DNA of 64,000 nucleotides from Chloranthus sessilifolius (GCA_021018995.1 CM037590.1:102735097-102799096); one strand, 5' to 3'. Shown: positions 21,825-33,938, counted from the first letter of the stretch. Notes: generated by a model from the letters alone, not told the origin. Numbers and translations: made by a program.

Positions 21825-23752
21825 TCCTCATATCCCCCCTCCTCCCGGCTCATAGTTTCTCTTCCATGGTTGAGAATATCCCTGCACCAAGTGGAAGAAC
21901 CATTTTGTCTGATAAGAAGTTTTGCTTAGATTGTTCTTAGGTTTATAATTTTCTATCTTTTTGTAATCTATTTTCTTTTGTCTCTATAATAAAATCTGTC
22001 CCTATTTTGCTTATATGTGTGCGTAAATCCTCATTCATTTTTGTGTGTTCTTTTTCTCTTTCCTAGTTTCTGTTTTATTAATTTTTAGGTTTTATGCTTG
22101 TTGCACATCGCACATTTTGAACCAGTGAGAACATTGCTCCTCATGGTTTGGGGGTGTGGCATGGTAGGTCTGCCAATAGAATAGTGAACTTTAGTGCAGT
22201 AATGGTGGCGTAACTGGGATGAATAAAGTCAATTCCCACCTAACTTGATACAATGAGGAAATTTGTGAAAAAATTAAAATATTTTTGCAGCCTTTTCGAA
22301 ACTGAAAATGTTAAAATCTTGACACCACCATGAAGCTAACATCAGAAAAAATTTTGGTTAGTACTCAGTAAACCTAAGAGGAGAGAAACAGGTGAAAATA
22401 CACCCCATGGGTTAATTTGAGGACCATACCTAGTGAGATTTGGGCCCATCATTTTCTTTTGAAGAGTATTTTTGGCATTATTTATGCTCTGAGGACTGAT
22501 TGAATCAAGACCTTTTCACTAGAAGTTGGGCACCTCCAAATCAAAACTGATTGACAGCACTCATGACACTAAGGAAATGATCGAGGGCCTTCATTTGGAC
22601 AGTTTGAGCCTGAAAATCTAACCTTTTAACAACTGCCCTTTTGCATACACTAGTTGAGCCTTAAAAACCCTACTTTTCTTTGACAAACACCAGAATACTT
22701 GCACCTTAACCTCATAACCTGATTCAACCTCACCCTCACTCTGAGAATTCAGAAGGTAAAGGAGAAGGAGTTAAAGATAGTGAGAGTGGTCCAACATTCT
22801 GTGGAAGGTGAAGAAAAGCAACTTATGAACAGCAGTGTATCAATGGTATTTGTGTGGCAATTCATCATAAATATCATAAAAATGATCGAATAAAAATAAA
22901 AAGAGAAAAAGAAAGAGAAGTCTAGAGAAGAACATCATCTGAAAATTGAAAAGAAGATGAGATGCTGGCCACTTTGATTCTGGAAAATATCAAGTAAGAT
23001 GAAGTTTTGCTGAAATGAAGGTTGTGAAGTCATGAATCATTCCTTACCTTGCTGATTTCTTAATTTTGATTCCCTTTTTACCCCTTATTTCTTTATATCC
23101 CTCACCCATAAGCCACATTACAACCCATTTAAAAAGACCTTGTAGATCCAAAGTGAACTGAGCTGTCATGTGGAGATGACGAGTTGTCCAATCTATGATA
23201 AAAAGTCATGAGGATGTCAGAAATTAGAAGCTTTGCCTATGCTCATGCTTGCAGGCCCATTTGGGGTCTGTAACTGCTCTTGAGCTGTTGTGAATGTGAA
23301 CACCCTCAGATTGTCAATGTTGAGAATTATGTCTGAATTTAAACCCCATTAGGGTTGTATCCAACCTGATTTTTGAATTTAAGGCAAGCTGGGTACTGAT
23401 TTTTACACATTGAATTTCTCATGTAAAATGAATGGTGGTGATGCAAACACATGCTAATTTTTAGTTTTAAATAGCCTGCATTACTGTTGCAGTTTCCTCT
23501 AAGTGTTAAAGAATGGGTGTGGAATGAAGCTTTATACATTGAAATCTGTGTTGTCATTAACTGCACTATACTTAACTGTTCTAATGGTGAAGTTTGTGGG
23601 TATCTTCACTGAAAACCCTCAGGAGACTTCACTCCTCCACTAGGGATCACCTAGGGGTTTAAAAGGTTTGGTACATATGCTAAATGTACCCGTGATCTTT
23701 ACGAAAGTGGCATTTAATTAGTTAAAGCTTTGCTAAGGGACTAGCAAAGATT
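21825..23752 (+). other. 3' untranslated region of B
   Basis: About 1.9 kb without a credible ORF, ending at the PPT. It contains a second copy of the PPT word (22146-22158). Long 3' UTRs are usual in the Athila lineage. Confidence 0.7.
22146..22158 (+). promoter_or_regulatory. Extra PPT-like word in B
   Basis: GTTTGGGGGTGTG is identical to the PPT plus LTR start at 23755-23767. It may be a second plus-strand priming site or a chance copy. Confidence 0.35.
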
Positions 23753-23765
23753 AGGTTTGGGGGTG
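23753..23765 (+). promoter_or_regulatory. Polypurine tract of B
   Basis: AGGTTTGGGGGTG lies directly before the 3' LTR start TGTTAAGACC, a common PPT form in Athila elements. Confidence 0.8.
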
Positions 23766-26205
23766 TGTTAAGACCTCAAAAGTATCACTTTTCACCCCTT
23801 AACTTAATCTCTGTTAGACCCTTAGTCATTTAATAAATGACTGTTAAGCCAATTTTGTAGGTAATAAGCAGTAGCTGTAGATAAGGCCCTAACCATGCCA
23901 AGAAGCCTACTGTTGCCCCAAAAGTTCATCAGAAGAAAGGAGGTTGTACCAAGACAGAGAATTGGCTGCAGCCTAGGCACAGCAAAGCAGCAACAAGCTA
24001 AGAAATGAGCCTCGCGCAAATGTCGCAAGGTTCAAATTGAATCAGAGAGAATGCTTCGCGCAGCTATCGCGGGCTTCTGAAGGCAGCACATCAATTGGTC
24101 ACGTTGTTCTCACGCAAATTGAAGATAGAAGGGATTAAAAAGCATGCTTCGCATAGTTCTCACGAAGATCAATCATAAGCTCTAGCGTAGTCCCGCGCAG
24201 TCTCACGCAGCTTAAGAAAGGCGCCTTTAATCTTTGCGCGATTCACTGAGGAGAGAGAACTCCAGGCATTCCTGCGCGCAGCTGTCTCGCAATGGCCACG
24301 AGATACAAACCTTCAAGGAACTACTCGTGCGATCCAGAAGCCCATGCATCTTGCTTCTTCGCGAGGATCCCTGCGGGATTCACCAAGGAACGAGCCGCGC
24401 GCGCAATTCCCGTGTCATTCAAATGGAAAGAGAAATCCCATAATGACCAAAGTATCAATCCCGCAACTGCAAGAGCTTCAAGTCAATCCAATCCTGTGAC
24501 GCCAATTCTATCACGCGATAAGACTTGAAAATCCTTTCTACCCAGCGAGGCTCGGGATCTTAACTTCTCCCCACTTCTATAGGGGCAATCTGGGAACTTC
24601 CAATAACTAGGACATGCACTCCAATGCTCCAATCTTTGTGCACACGCCCCGAGGACTCCAAGGAACAGAAATGGACCATGATAGCATTGATAAATTAGGG
24701 TTTTCCTAACCCTAATTCTCCCAGAGCTGACGGCTATATAACCCTAAGCCTAGTTTAGGTTTAATAGATTTGACTTCTGTACTCCTTCTTCTGGAATAAA
24801 CTATAGAATTGCAATAGGCTAAGGTTAGGGTTTAGGTAGCTTCTTTTTCCCTTTTTCTTCTCTCTATAGTCTAGCACTTGCTGGCTATACCTCTGTATGT
24901 CTACTTGGAATAGATTTAATAAAGTTTTATGATAGGATCTTATGTATGTATGGGATTGGTGTTTTGTGAGTTATTCTGTACAAGGCTGCTGCCTTAAGAT
25001 CCTCCATTACTATGTTACATTATAAGCAATGGAGAATTATTTTTAAAGGATTTATTTAGATCCAAGTGACCTGTGTATCCAGGTTAGGCACATTGCAGGC
25101 CTATGCCCCACCACAGGATCCACTAAATCTGAATCCCCATGGGAGCTTGAGCTGGTAGCCTTGTGAACATGGTGGTGGCAGCAATCTTCTTGTTCTGTCT
25201 TAGACCTCTGTGAGGAGGATAGCCTCTGTGGATAGTCTGTGACCATTCAAGTGGACAGGTTATAGCCCTAGGGTGAGGCCAATCCACAGATCTAAGACAG
25301 ACTCTTCTTCTCTGCACTTGTGCTTGTAGCCCTATGAGAGATTGTGCAGAGACAGACTCTCCTGTATTTGTATAGACCCACCATCAGATGGTAGATCTGA
25401 TCTGGCTGTAGAGATTGTAGGCTTGTGACTGGATCACTGCTGTCTTTCTAAAGCAGTGAACAGCTAGGCTTAAAAGCTAGTACTCAAACTCTTGCTGGTC
25501 CTGTGTGTCCAGGCTAGTGCATATTGCAGGCCTAGCCCCACACACAGAACTTTTGAGGTTGAGGTTCCTATGGATTCTTGAGCTGGTAGCCTGGATGAAG
25601 TAGTACCTAAAATGATAAACTTATTCTGACCCATCTCTGGACTGTGGTTCCCCTATTGGATAGTTTGTGACCATTTAAGTGGACAGGTTATAGCCATAAG
25701 GGATTGGATCATGGCAAAGGGGTGAGTTGGATCCTTTCTCCTCTTTGGTGATAATGTAGCCATTGGATAGGATTTCTATAGCAGCAGATCTGAGTCTGAG
25801 TTATAAGACCTATCAGATCTGCACCTAATAGCTTACTTCACACCCTTTTATATTTATTTTCTCACACTCTATCTTTCTTCTCAACCCTTTCTGTAGTTTA
25901 GGCATTAGGTTATCTTAGGATTTAAACAATAGTGACCTTAAATCTCCTTCCATTTAGGATTGCCAGATCTGTAGCCAGATCTGGAGGGCCTACTAAAGAT
26001 AGCTTACTTGGAGCTTTAGATTAACTTTCCCTGTGGGACAAACTTTTATTAAAACTTGCTACAACAGGCCCTGTATCTTGCAGGACTGTGTATTTTTAGG
26101 CTTGCTATCTTGTAGTTTTCAATCCACCTTTGATTTATTTTCACTAACACATTCTTATCACTGTTTCCAATAAAGTTTGCAGCAAGTACTTAAAATAGCC
26201 TAACA
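23766..26205 (+). repeat. 3' LTR of B
   Basis: It begins TGTTAAGACCTCAAAAG and ends AATAGCCTAACA, followed by TSD GCAAC. It is 2440 bp, colinear with 6509-8908. Near 26053 it has AAAACTTGCTACAACAGGCC, a word also present in C1 (about 21280), which suggests distant kinship of the two families. Confidence 0.92.
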
Positions 26206-26515
26206 GCAACTATTAGTTGCACCAGGCATATGAACAGTAACTTTGGGATTTTGCCCCGAATTTCATGTTTGGGGTTTGACTTGTTGACTACCTCAACCTT
26301 TGGAGTGTGTTTTGATAGTTCTGTTGCACCCATTCCATACCTATTTACAACCCTCCAAGTGGCCTAAATCCTCACCCCATCATCCATCATTAGAACCACC
26401 TTCACACCTTTCCAAGCTCTCAAAATCCTAGGAAACCTTAGATTTGAAATCACCTAATTGCTAACCTCAATTAGCATCTAAGTGCCCTATAACCCACCCT
26501 TTTCCTATAAATAGA

Positions 26516-26523
26516 GCCCCCCA
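26516..26523 (+). promoter_or_regulatory. TATA box of A1 LTR
   Basis: TATAAATA in CCTATAAATAGAGCC, at the same place as 33205-33212 in A2. Confidence 0.7.
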
Positions 26524-26877
26524 CCCCTTGGTTTAAGGGTTGAGAATTTTGGCCTAAGAGAGAAAAAGCTTAAAGTGAGAAGATCTTTCTCCCTTTGGTG
26601 CACACTTTCCATACAAATTCCAGAATTCTAAAACCTCCTTTGAGTGATATTTTTCACCTTAGATCCCTTAGTTTAGGTATATGCTACCCATTCACCTTTC
26701 CTCTCTACCTCTTAGTTAGCAAGCCTTAGAGGTTAGAACCCCACTTTACACCAAACAAAGCCTTCAAGAGCTCATCAAAGCAAGCCACGCAAGGCTCTCC
26801 TTTGGTGTTACAAGGGCCCGAGGGCTCCGGCTCTCCCCTTTCTTCTCCTATCTCTTTTTGGCATTCCCTACCCTTTC

Positions 26878-26928
26878 ATTTGTGCCGTTACGCCGCCGAA
26901 TTTTCGGTAGGAACGGAGGGGCACAAAT
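26878..26928 (+). promoter_or_regulatory. Stem-loop in the A1 LTR, 3' of the TATA box
   Basis: ATTTGTGCC (26878-26886) pairs with GGCACAAAT (26920-26928). Inside, CCGTTACG faces GGAACGG and CCGAATTTTCGG forms an inner hairpin. The stem is kept in A2 at 33586-33626. It lies about 360 bp after the TATA box, so it would be in the transcript R/U5 region. Confidence 0.6.
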
Positions 26929-27650
26929 AGGATTGGAGGCCCATTTGGGCAAGAGGGAACCATTTCCTTTTCTTTTACATCATTTTATTTTTGGCCATAA
27001 GTAGAGACCGCGTTAAGCGGGTTGATCGGGTGCCTAACACCTTCCCAATCGATATCCGAAGCCCCTACCCAAGAGCCTTTGGTGTGGACCGGATTCAAAG
27101 TCATATTTTTAGCACTTAGGTGCTCATAAAAATGAACTAGGTATCTCGGGACACCGAAAGCTCCGGGTGGCGACTCTATACTTTTCGTTAGAGAGCGCAT
27201 CGTCCCGATTCCCACGGTTGCACACTATTCATACTTCTTTTACAAGTTGTCATGCACAAGTCTTCATGGAAAGGGTTATAAAGACGTGTGAAAGAAAAAC
27301 AAGTATACCAAATATAAAATAACAAGAACTCAATTATCCCAAATAATCCACTTCAAGTTCAACCTAGTTATTAAGAGTGGTACCAATTTCACAAAAACAA
27401 AAAAAATTGGGACAAAAGTCAAATTCCCGCTTCACTCAATTTCTGGCTTGGAAATTCTCAGTCACCGTTATGCATGATAACCCATATGGTGATGGCAAGA
27501 GGAGCCCAATTGAAGAAATGCATGAGCCATCGTTGGATAGTCCAAATGGTTATTTAATCCGGACGGCCCATGCATCAACTCAGCATAGTGGTGTAAAGGC
27601 GAGTAACTAATTGTTACATGTGTTTTAATTGATCATACGTCAAAACCTTT

Positions 27651-27661
27651 CTCTGATACCA
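27651..27661 (-). promoter_or_regulatory. Primer binding site of E
   Basis: TGGTATCAGAG on the minus strand, two bases after the LTR end. It matches the initiator-Met tRNA primer word. Confidence 0.7.
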
Positions 27662-27663
27662 AT

Positions 27664-28142
27664 TGATGGATCTATATGGATCTATTGATTTGACCATTCA
27701 AATATATGCCCTAGGATCTAGGTGCATGATCAATCAAAACAATAAATCAACAATCCATAAATTAAAATATATGTGCGCACCTTGAGTGTGAGCCATGATA
27801 ATAAGTTGCCGATCTTCAACGATCTCCTCGCTCTCAATACCTCTTACCACAATGGGGATGCTTTTGCTAATAGGGAGGGTTGAAGTGTGTCGAGCAATCG
27901 TTGGAATCAAGCACTCCTTATATTTATAGCCAAAGAGTCATTTCCTATTAAGGACTTAAATTACTAATTATATTGTGATTAGAAATCACAATCATACCTT
28001 AACTAAAAGTCTTAATTATTAGTTACTCATTCTCTTCAAATTCACCAAATTAGCAACTATTACATTTCAAGATTAATCTTACACCATTCACCGGTCAATG
28101 GATTGACCATAGTGACGGCCACCAAAATAGAAACTTCTAACA
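27664..28142 (-). repeat. LTR of E
   Basis: 479 bp, from TGTTAGAAGTTTC (minus strand) to CCATCA. It is the 5' LTR, because the PBS follows it. Confidence 0.65.
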
Positions 28143-28266
28143 CATATATCCACCTTAATGAAGGAACCGGCTTTATATGAGACTTAATCACACTAATCGT
28201 CATCAATCTTCAACAAATGATTTTTATTTTATTTTTCAACATATTTTCAAAAAATCGTTGAGATAG
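28143..28266. other. Flank between E and the LINE tail
   Basis: AT-rich sequence with no recognised feature. Confidence 0.4.
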
Positions 28267-28437
28267 TTTTTTTTTAAATCGGTAAAAGTATATTTCATTG
28301 AGAAAATAAAATAATATAAGACAAGGCAACTTGCCACCAAACAAAGAAAAAGTGTCTACGCAGAGAAAAAAATCAACAAAAAATAAAATAAAAAAGGGAC
28401 CCCCCTATCCCTCATTGGATGATCAGACTTAAGGAAG
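28267..28437 (-). mobile_element. LINE 3' end fragment with poly(A) tail
   Basis: On the minus strand the sequence ends CTCAATGAAATATACTTTTA, then CCGATTT, then an A-run (the T-run at 28267-28275). This is the usual 3' end of plant L1-type LINEs. Only about 170 bp remain; no RT is present. Confidence 0.55.
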
Positions 28438-31400
28438 TGTTATGACCCGAGTTTTTGCAACCTATCTAACGGTAGTAGATGATGGGGTGGAGAACCGAGT
28501 CCAATATGGGTACTCCACAACCTTAATTTTCTCAAAAGAAAAAAAGAAAGAATTTAAATTTTAAAATTTGGTGTTGCTAGCACCGATTTCCTTTCCTGCC
28601 TCTTTCTCTCTCTACTTAGCAAGTAAACTCCATTTAAGATTCTAATTTGTGGCAAGATCTAGTTTCCATTTCAAACTCTCTTTCTCTCTCTAGCCACTTC
28701 CTCACTCTATATGGAAACACCCAACTACGTAGGATTTATTAGAATATGTCTTGTAGCACATGCAATCTTCAAACATATGATATGTGTGTGTGGTGCGTGA
28801 TTCACCCATATACCATTTGAGTGTTAATGCCAAATAAGAGAGCAAAGCTATCTCTCTTATAATGGAATACAAATTTCGGTTGTCAAAATTTAATCCAATC
28901 ACCCTAAGAGCCACTGGGACTCCCCCTGGATTTAAGAAATTAGAGTCCATTTAGGACTCTTTCCTTCCTTAGCCCTTTGACTTAGTCAATCAGGGCATAT
29001 CCTTTCCTCAACTCCTATATCTATACAATGAGACGAAATCCCTTTCTCTGTCTCTCTCGCCATCCACGACCTCTTCAAGTCGTGCAATCTCATGCCCATC
29101 CTCTCTCTCTCATTAAACCAACAGCCCAAGCTCCCTGCAATTAATGCTTCTTCTCTCTCCCTAGAGAACCATCACTCTCTCTCTCTTTCTCTCTCTCCAT
29201 AAACCCAAACGTCTCTCAAGAAGCTCTCTCTCTCTCCTCTCTCTATCTTAAAAACTAAAGAAGCAGCCCCTCCCTCTCCCTTCCTCACCACGTTAACCAA
29301 GCAAGCCCCAAATAAATACTTCCCCAACTCCTATGGTTCTGCTATTTGTCCTCCATAGTAGTTTTTCGTCCAGCGGTTTCTGATTTTCCCAACTTAAAGG
29401 GGCTTTTTAGCTTCATCAAGATAAAGGACCATGCTTTAACCTTATGCTTCATGTATTTAGGTTTGGTCCCTTGCACAATTGATCTCGACTATGAAACGGT
29501 GATACATCTTGGGGTGCCCAACCATTGGCGGTTTCACAAACTAGTCTTGGTTTTGGTCCATGGTATCGGAGTGAATTCCATATGGTAATGGGAGCAGCAG
29601 GCAAAACGGCTATCCAAAAATTTTAATTTATTCATGCCGGACTTGAATTTCTTTGGAAAATTGTTTACGAAATCCGTCGATGGATCCGACGTGCTTCAAG
29701 CCAGGTGCACCACCGCGGGCGATCATCGAATGACTGCGGATGTTAAAGCTGGATTTGTGCCCATCCAACCAATCAAAGGCTCATATAAAGTGGGTGCCCT
29801 TCTATCCATCCAAATCTACGCTTTTACACTTTTTATGATGATTATATGAAAATTATAATTTTTCATTCCTAGGCTTTGTGTGGATTGACAAGATGATTAT
29901 AGTCAAAGGATTGACCCTATGGTTTAACCCATCGGCCGAGAACTATAGCATATTATATCCTTCCACATGGCACACAAGTGTGTCGACAAAATAGATCCTA
30001 AGGACTAAAAATCGAGCACAAGAAAAAAAAAGCCTAAGGTCAAGAATGGGTTGTTGCTTTGTTTTATTTTATTGCGCACTCGATGTGGAGGTCCTCGTTT
30101 GACTATTTCAATCTCAATGATCTGATCAGTTTCTAACCTCGGTCAAACTATGGACTCCCCATAAAATCATTTACTTTATATCTCTAACGGTTCACATTGA
30201 TCTGCATGTCCCTATTTTTATAAATTTTAGTACCCCAAAATGTGAATATATTTATTTTACACTTAGAAAAATGTTTGCCTTTATTTATGTAAATCTGCAT
30301 ATACACTGACTAAAGGGACCAGTTTAACCCATTAAATCAAGCGAACAACAAACCTATGGGTTGAAACCTATAGATCAAAATAAAGATCATTTGGACATCT
30401 GATAAATCGAGGGTCAGATTTCGATTAAGACTAACTCACCTCGGTCTTTGCACCCCGTAAAGTGGTGCACATAACCACATAAATTCATGCACTTTATGCA
30501 TGTGGCCCTTAGTCTAGGGTTTGGTTTGACCCTTTTAGATCTCAAGTTTAGGCCGAACTGGGATAGGAGACATCAAGATGAACCCCCACTAAATTTTGGG
30601 CCTCTCCTTATCCAAAGAATAGTATAGCCCGAAAAATGTATCAATCAAAGCTATTGATTGTTCATAATTCCTAAAATTCGTAATCCTTAGAAAACTAGAA
30701 AAAGTACATCCATGTTACTACGGAACTCATTCCTTAGAAAGCGTGATTAATGAAGCCTATCGCATCATGACCCATTCAAATTAAGTTTAAGAAAAGATCA
30801 AATATTAATATATTAAGCTACGAGATGTTAAGAAAATGGGGACTTAAACCCACACAAATATCAAATCGGGGCGACGACCTAAGCCCAGAACCGAATAATA
30901 TTATGATATGTTAAGATATACTGTGAAGGTCAGCTAAATATGAATTAAGTTTCTACACATGTCATACCTTACGAGCAATCGTAACGGTCTAACGTCTGCA
31001 GTCGAGACGGGTCTTAAGGACAATATGATACGATAGTGTCTCGACTTAAGGGGACACTAATTTTTATGCACACAATCTCATTGGGTTGGATGGTAGTTTA
31101 TGTTATGATATGGAGGTTAGGTGATTATCTACACATGGACCTTGCGTGATAGGCTCGAGCAACGATCCTGGCATAAGTCTTTTAAATAAGATAAGTAAGA
31201 TATGAAGTATGTTGTGTAGGCGGATGGAGTAATAATAAGACTTTTGATATGTCACGTAAGTTAAGTTGATAAGACAAGTAAGAAAAATAATAAGTATTAG
31301 AAACATCATATGCACTGAAATATGTTATGTTCTTTCAGTTTTATAGCTTTATAGTTATAAAATATTTATGAGAATAATTATTATGTTGTTTACATAAAAT

Positions 31401-31850
31401 TGTAAAGGATTCACTTTCACTCACAAGGTTGCACCTATGATCACTTGGGTAGATTGTGGTGAATCGATTGTGCAAGCCACTAAGTTTACGTGACTGAGTA
31501 AACTCACCCCCTCCCAAAAACTAATAGCTGCAAGTGAAGATATGAACTACACTGCCCAGTGGACTTGATGCATTGGTAGATGATACAATTTATGAGGGAG
31601 ACGACATGGATGACCAGTTTGACGTTGTCAGGTATGTATAAATTGTTAGAGAGACTTTTCAGCAGTTGGTGGTATCTTAATTTATAGTCAGTCTGTATAA
31701 TAGACTCAAAATTAAATGTAAGCCTAATGATGAGAAATTTGAATGTGAGAAGAAATTTGAGTCACAGCTTTTGAGAGCCCTATTTTATGTAAGATTTAGT
31801 AGGATATATATGTCCGCTTATCGCCTTAACAAGCGTGCAATGTCATAACA
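28438..31850 (+). mobile_element. Candidate 3.4-kb solo LTR F1
   Basis: It starts TGTTATGACCCGAG and ends GCAATGTCATAACA, giving a perfect 9-bp terminal inverted repeat of TG...CA form. A TATA-like word (CTATACAATG near 29028) precedes a CT-rich leader-like stretch (29040-29280). No gag or pol is present. A clean 5-bp duplication is not seen (GGAAG left, TGGAA right). Alternatively it is the 5' LTR of a deletion derivative whose 3' LTR start is F2. Confidence 0.5.
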
Positions 31851-32088
31851 TGGAATTCTAGGCCCTTGAGATCGGCTAGGAATCTAGGTCGTGATAAGAA
31901 GTCATTCCAATTGTGAGGAATCTGAGGCCGAGATAGGTCGTAAAAGGCGGACGGGCCATAGCTAGCTCAAACAATTGCCCGCATGCGTAGTTGCCAACAA
32001 AAGATCGTAGAATTCCTTTCTTTCCAAATGGAATACATTGTCGCCAACCCGCATAGCAGCCACAGAGAATTCCCATGGACTGTAAAAG
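31851..32088. other. Segment between F1 and F2
   Basis: 238 bp with no ORF. It could be the remnant interior of an F element; a purine-rich GTAAAAG precedes F2, like a poor PPT. Confidence 0.35.
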
Positions 32089-32348
32089 TGTTATGACCTG
32101 GATCTTAAAAGGGTCATTCGATGGTGTGAGATGCAATGGAGCACCGAACTCCATGTGCATGCTCTACACACTACCCCAACCCACACCATAATAGAAAGAA
32201 AGTTTATTTTCGTTAGGATTCAGCCACCTTAGTTGGCACCAAATCACCAAAATCGGTAGCCTAAGGCAACCCCCATCCCCTCTCTTCTATATTTGCTTAT
32301 TATATAAATATATGTGTATATACTCTCTTCTATATTTGTATATTATAT
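32089..32348 (+). repeat. LTR-like start F2, cut by A2
   Basis: It begins TGTTATGACCTGGATC. The first 120 bases resemble F1 (TGGAGCACCGA versus TGGAGAACCGA), with strong divergence. It stops at the A2 LTR start in a TA-rich stretch. Confidence 0.45.
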
Positions 32349-33936
32349 TATAGACACCCAAATTTGGCCCAAGGCCAGATCGAAACATATTTCGAGAGAG
32401 GCGCATTTTTGAGCTTTTTATGGCATGTATGGAACCCTTAGAAATCACCCCAAACCCTTAGGAATCACCCTAGACCCCTTAGCAACCTATCCCGAACCTT
32501 CAGAAACCAATCCTGACCCGTAGAACCCATTTCAAACCTTAAACCTAACCTTCCTGAGTGATGGATAAAGAGTGGTGCACCGGAGCTGGCTACGGCCCTA
32601 TACAGTGATCAAATCTCATACCATTGAAAAGTAGAGGTCATTAGCTTTCCAACAGTCCAAGAATCACCCCAATCAGAGGTATATATCAAAAGATATGGCA
32701 GTCCGAACTCGGAGGACAGGGAAGTAATTTCATGTGGGCCCCCTAGGGATTTGGCGCAACTAATTATAACTTTGCCTGGCGCAACTAATGCCAATTCCCC
32801 CAGACTTTAAGCCTGGCGCAACTAGTAGTTGTGCCAAGTTTAAAGGTGGCCCCAACCCCTGCGAGCTAACTTCTAGACACTATACATTACTGTTTTACTA
32901 TACATTTTATTAGTTGCGCCAGGCATATGAATAATAACTGTTGAAATTTTCCCCAAAAATCGTGATTGGGGTTTGACTTATTGACCACCTTGACCTTTGG
33001 GGTGTGTTTTGCTAGTTCTGTTGCACCCTTTTGAAGCCTATTTGCACCCCTTTAAGTGGCTTAAGGCCTCACCCCATCATCCACCATTGGAGGACCTTCT
33101 CACATATTTCAAGGCTCCAAAAACCTTAGGAATCCTTAGATGTGAGATTACCTAATTGCTAAACTTATTTAGCTCTTAAGTGGCCTCCTAACCCACTCTT
33201 TTCCTATAAATAGAGCCCCCCACCCCTTGGTTTAAGGGTTGAGAATTTCTACCTAAGAGAGAAAGAGCTTAAAGTGAGAAGATCTTTCTCCCTTTGGTGC
33301 ACACTTCCCATACAAATTCTAGAATTTCAAAACCTCCTTTGAGTGATATTTTTCATCTTAGATCCCTTAGTTTAGGTATATGCTACCCATTCACCTTCCC
33401 TCTCTATCTCTTAGTTAGCAAGCCTTAGAGGTTAGAACCCCTCTTTCCACCATACAAGCCTTCAAAAGCTCATCAAAGCAAGCCACGCAAGGCTCTCCTA
33501 CGGTGCTACAAGGGCTCAAGGGCTCCGGCTCTCCCCTTTCTTCTCCTATCTCTTTTTGGCCTACCCTACCCTTTCATTTGTGCCGTTACGCCGCCGAATT
33601 TTCGGTAGGAATGGAGGGGCACAAATAGGATTGAAAGCTCATTTGGGAAAGAGGGAACCATTTTCTTTTCTTTTACATCATTTTATTTTTAGCCATAAGT
33701 AGAGACCGCGTAAAGCGGGTTGATTGGGTGCCTAACACCTTTCCGATAGATAACCGAAGCCCCTACCCAAGAGCCTTTGGTGTGGACCGGATTCAGAGTC
33801 ATATTTTTAGCACTTCGGTGCTCATAAAAATGAACTATGTATCCCGGGACACCGAAAGCTCCGGGTGGCGACTCTATACTTTTCGTTAGAGAGCGCATCA
33901 TCGCGACGGGATCGTCTCGATTCCCACGGTTGCACA
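32349..33936 (+). repeat. 5' LTR of A2
   Basis: It begins TATAGACACCC (TGTAGACACCC in A1) and ends CCCACGGTTGCACA. It is 1588 bp with a TATA box at 33205 and the conserved stem-loop at 33586-33626. Palindrome copies near 32751-32835 and 32910-32933 are more eroded than in A1. Confidence 0.9.
33205..33212 (+). promoter_or_regulatory. TATA box of A2 LTR
   Basis: TATAAATA in CCTATAAATAGAGCC. Confidence 0.7.
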
Positions 33937-33938
33937 GA

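Larger units (their letters stand above)
6509..26205 (+). mobile_element. Athila-lineage Ty3/gypsy element B, complete but degenerate
   Basis: Two LTRs of about 2.4 kb, a PBS, gag, protease, RT, RNase H, integrase, a long post-integrase ORF and a PPT lie in the expected order, and a 5-bp TSD flanks it. The RT block with FMDD, followed by a long segment after integrase, fits the Athila lineage. Total length is 19.7 kb, of which 1.9 kb is the nested solo LTR C1. It sits inside the A1 3' LTR. Stops in gag, pol and the extra ORF make it non-autonomous. Confidence 0.9.
1..27224 (+). mobile_element. Tat-lineage Ty3/gypsy element A1 (5' part outside window; split by nested B)
   Basis: The window opens inside pol of this element, passes a 2.9-kb 3' untranslated region and a PPT, and reaches the 3' LTR at 5872. 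That LTR is interrupted by element B (6509-26205) and resumes to end in TTGCACA at 27224. The pol order RT, RNase H, second RNase H, integrase is typical of the Tat lineage. It is the same family as A2 (32349-44638): pol is colinear and the LTR ends match. The 5' LTR, gag and protease lie left of the window. Single-base deletions and nonsense changes make it non-autonomous. Confidence 0.85.
26206..27224 (+). repeat. 3' LTR of A1, right part (U3 end, R, U5)
   Basis: It resumes inside the split palindrome (26206-26227), where the first five bases are the B duplication. It has a TATA box at 26516, a hairpin at 26878-26928, and ends CCCACGGTTGCACA. It matches 32912-33936 of A2; a short indel lies near 27203. 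Confidence 0.88.
27225..28142 (-). mobile_element. Copia-type element E: leader remnant and one LTR
   Basis: On the minus strand, an LTR (28142 down to 27664) starts TGTTAGAAGTTTC and ends CCATCA. A PBS TGGTATCAGAG follows (27651-27661 on the plus strand), then about 430 bp of leader. At 27224 the leader is cut by A1, so the rest of E should lie left of A1, outside the window. The short LTR (479 bp) and initiator-Met-type PBS fit a copia element, but no coding domain is present to confirm it. Confidence 0.65.

Noticed and set aside
29556..29566. TGGTATCGGAG, a PBS-like word
   Set aside because: It lies in the middle of F1 with no LTR end next to it.
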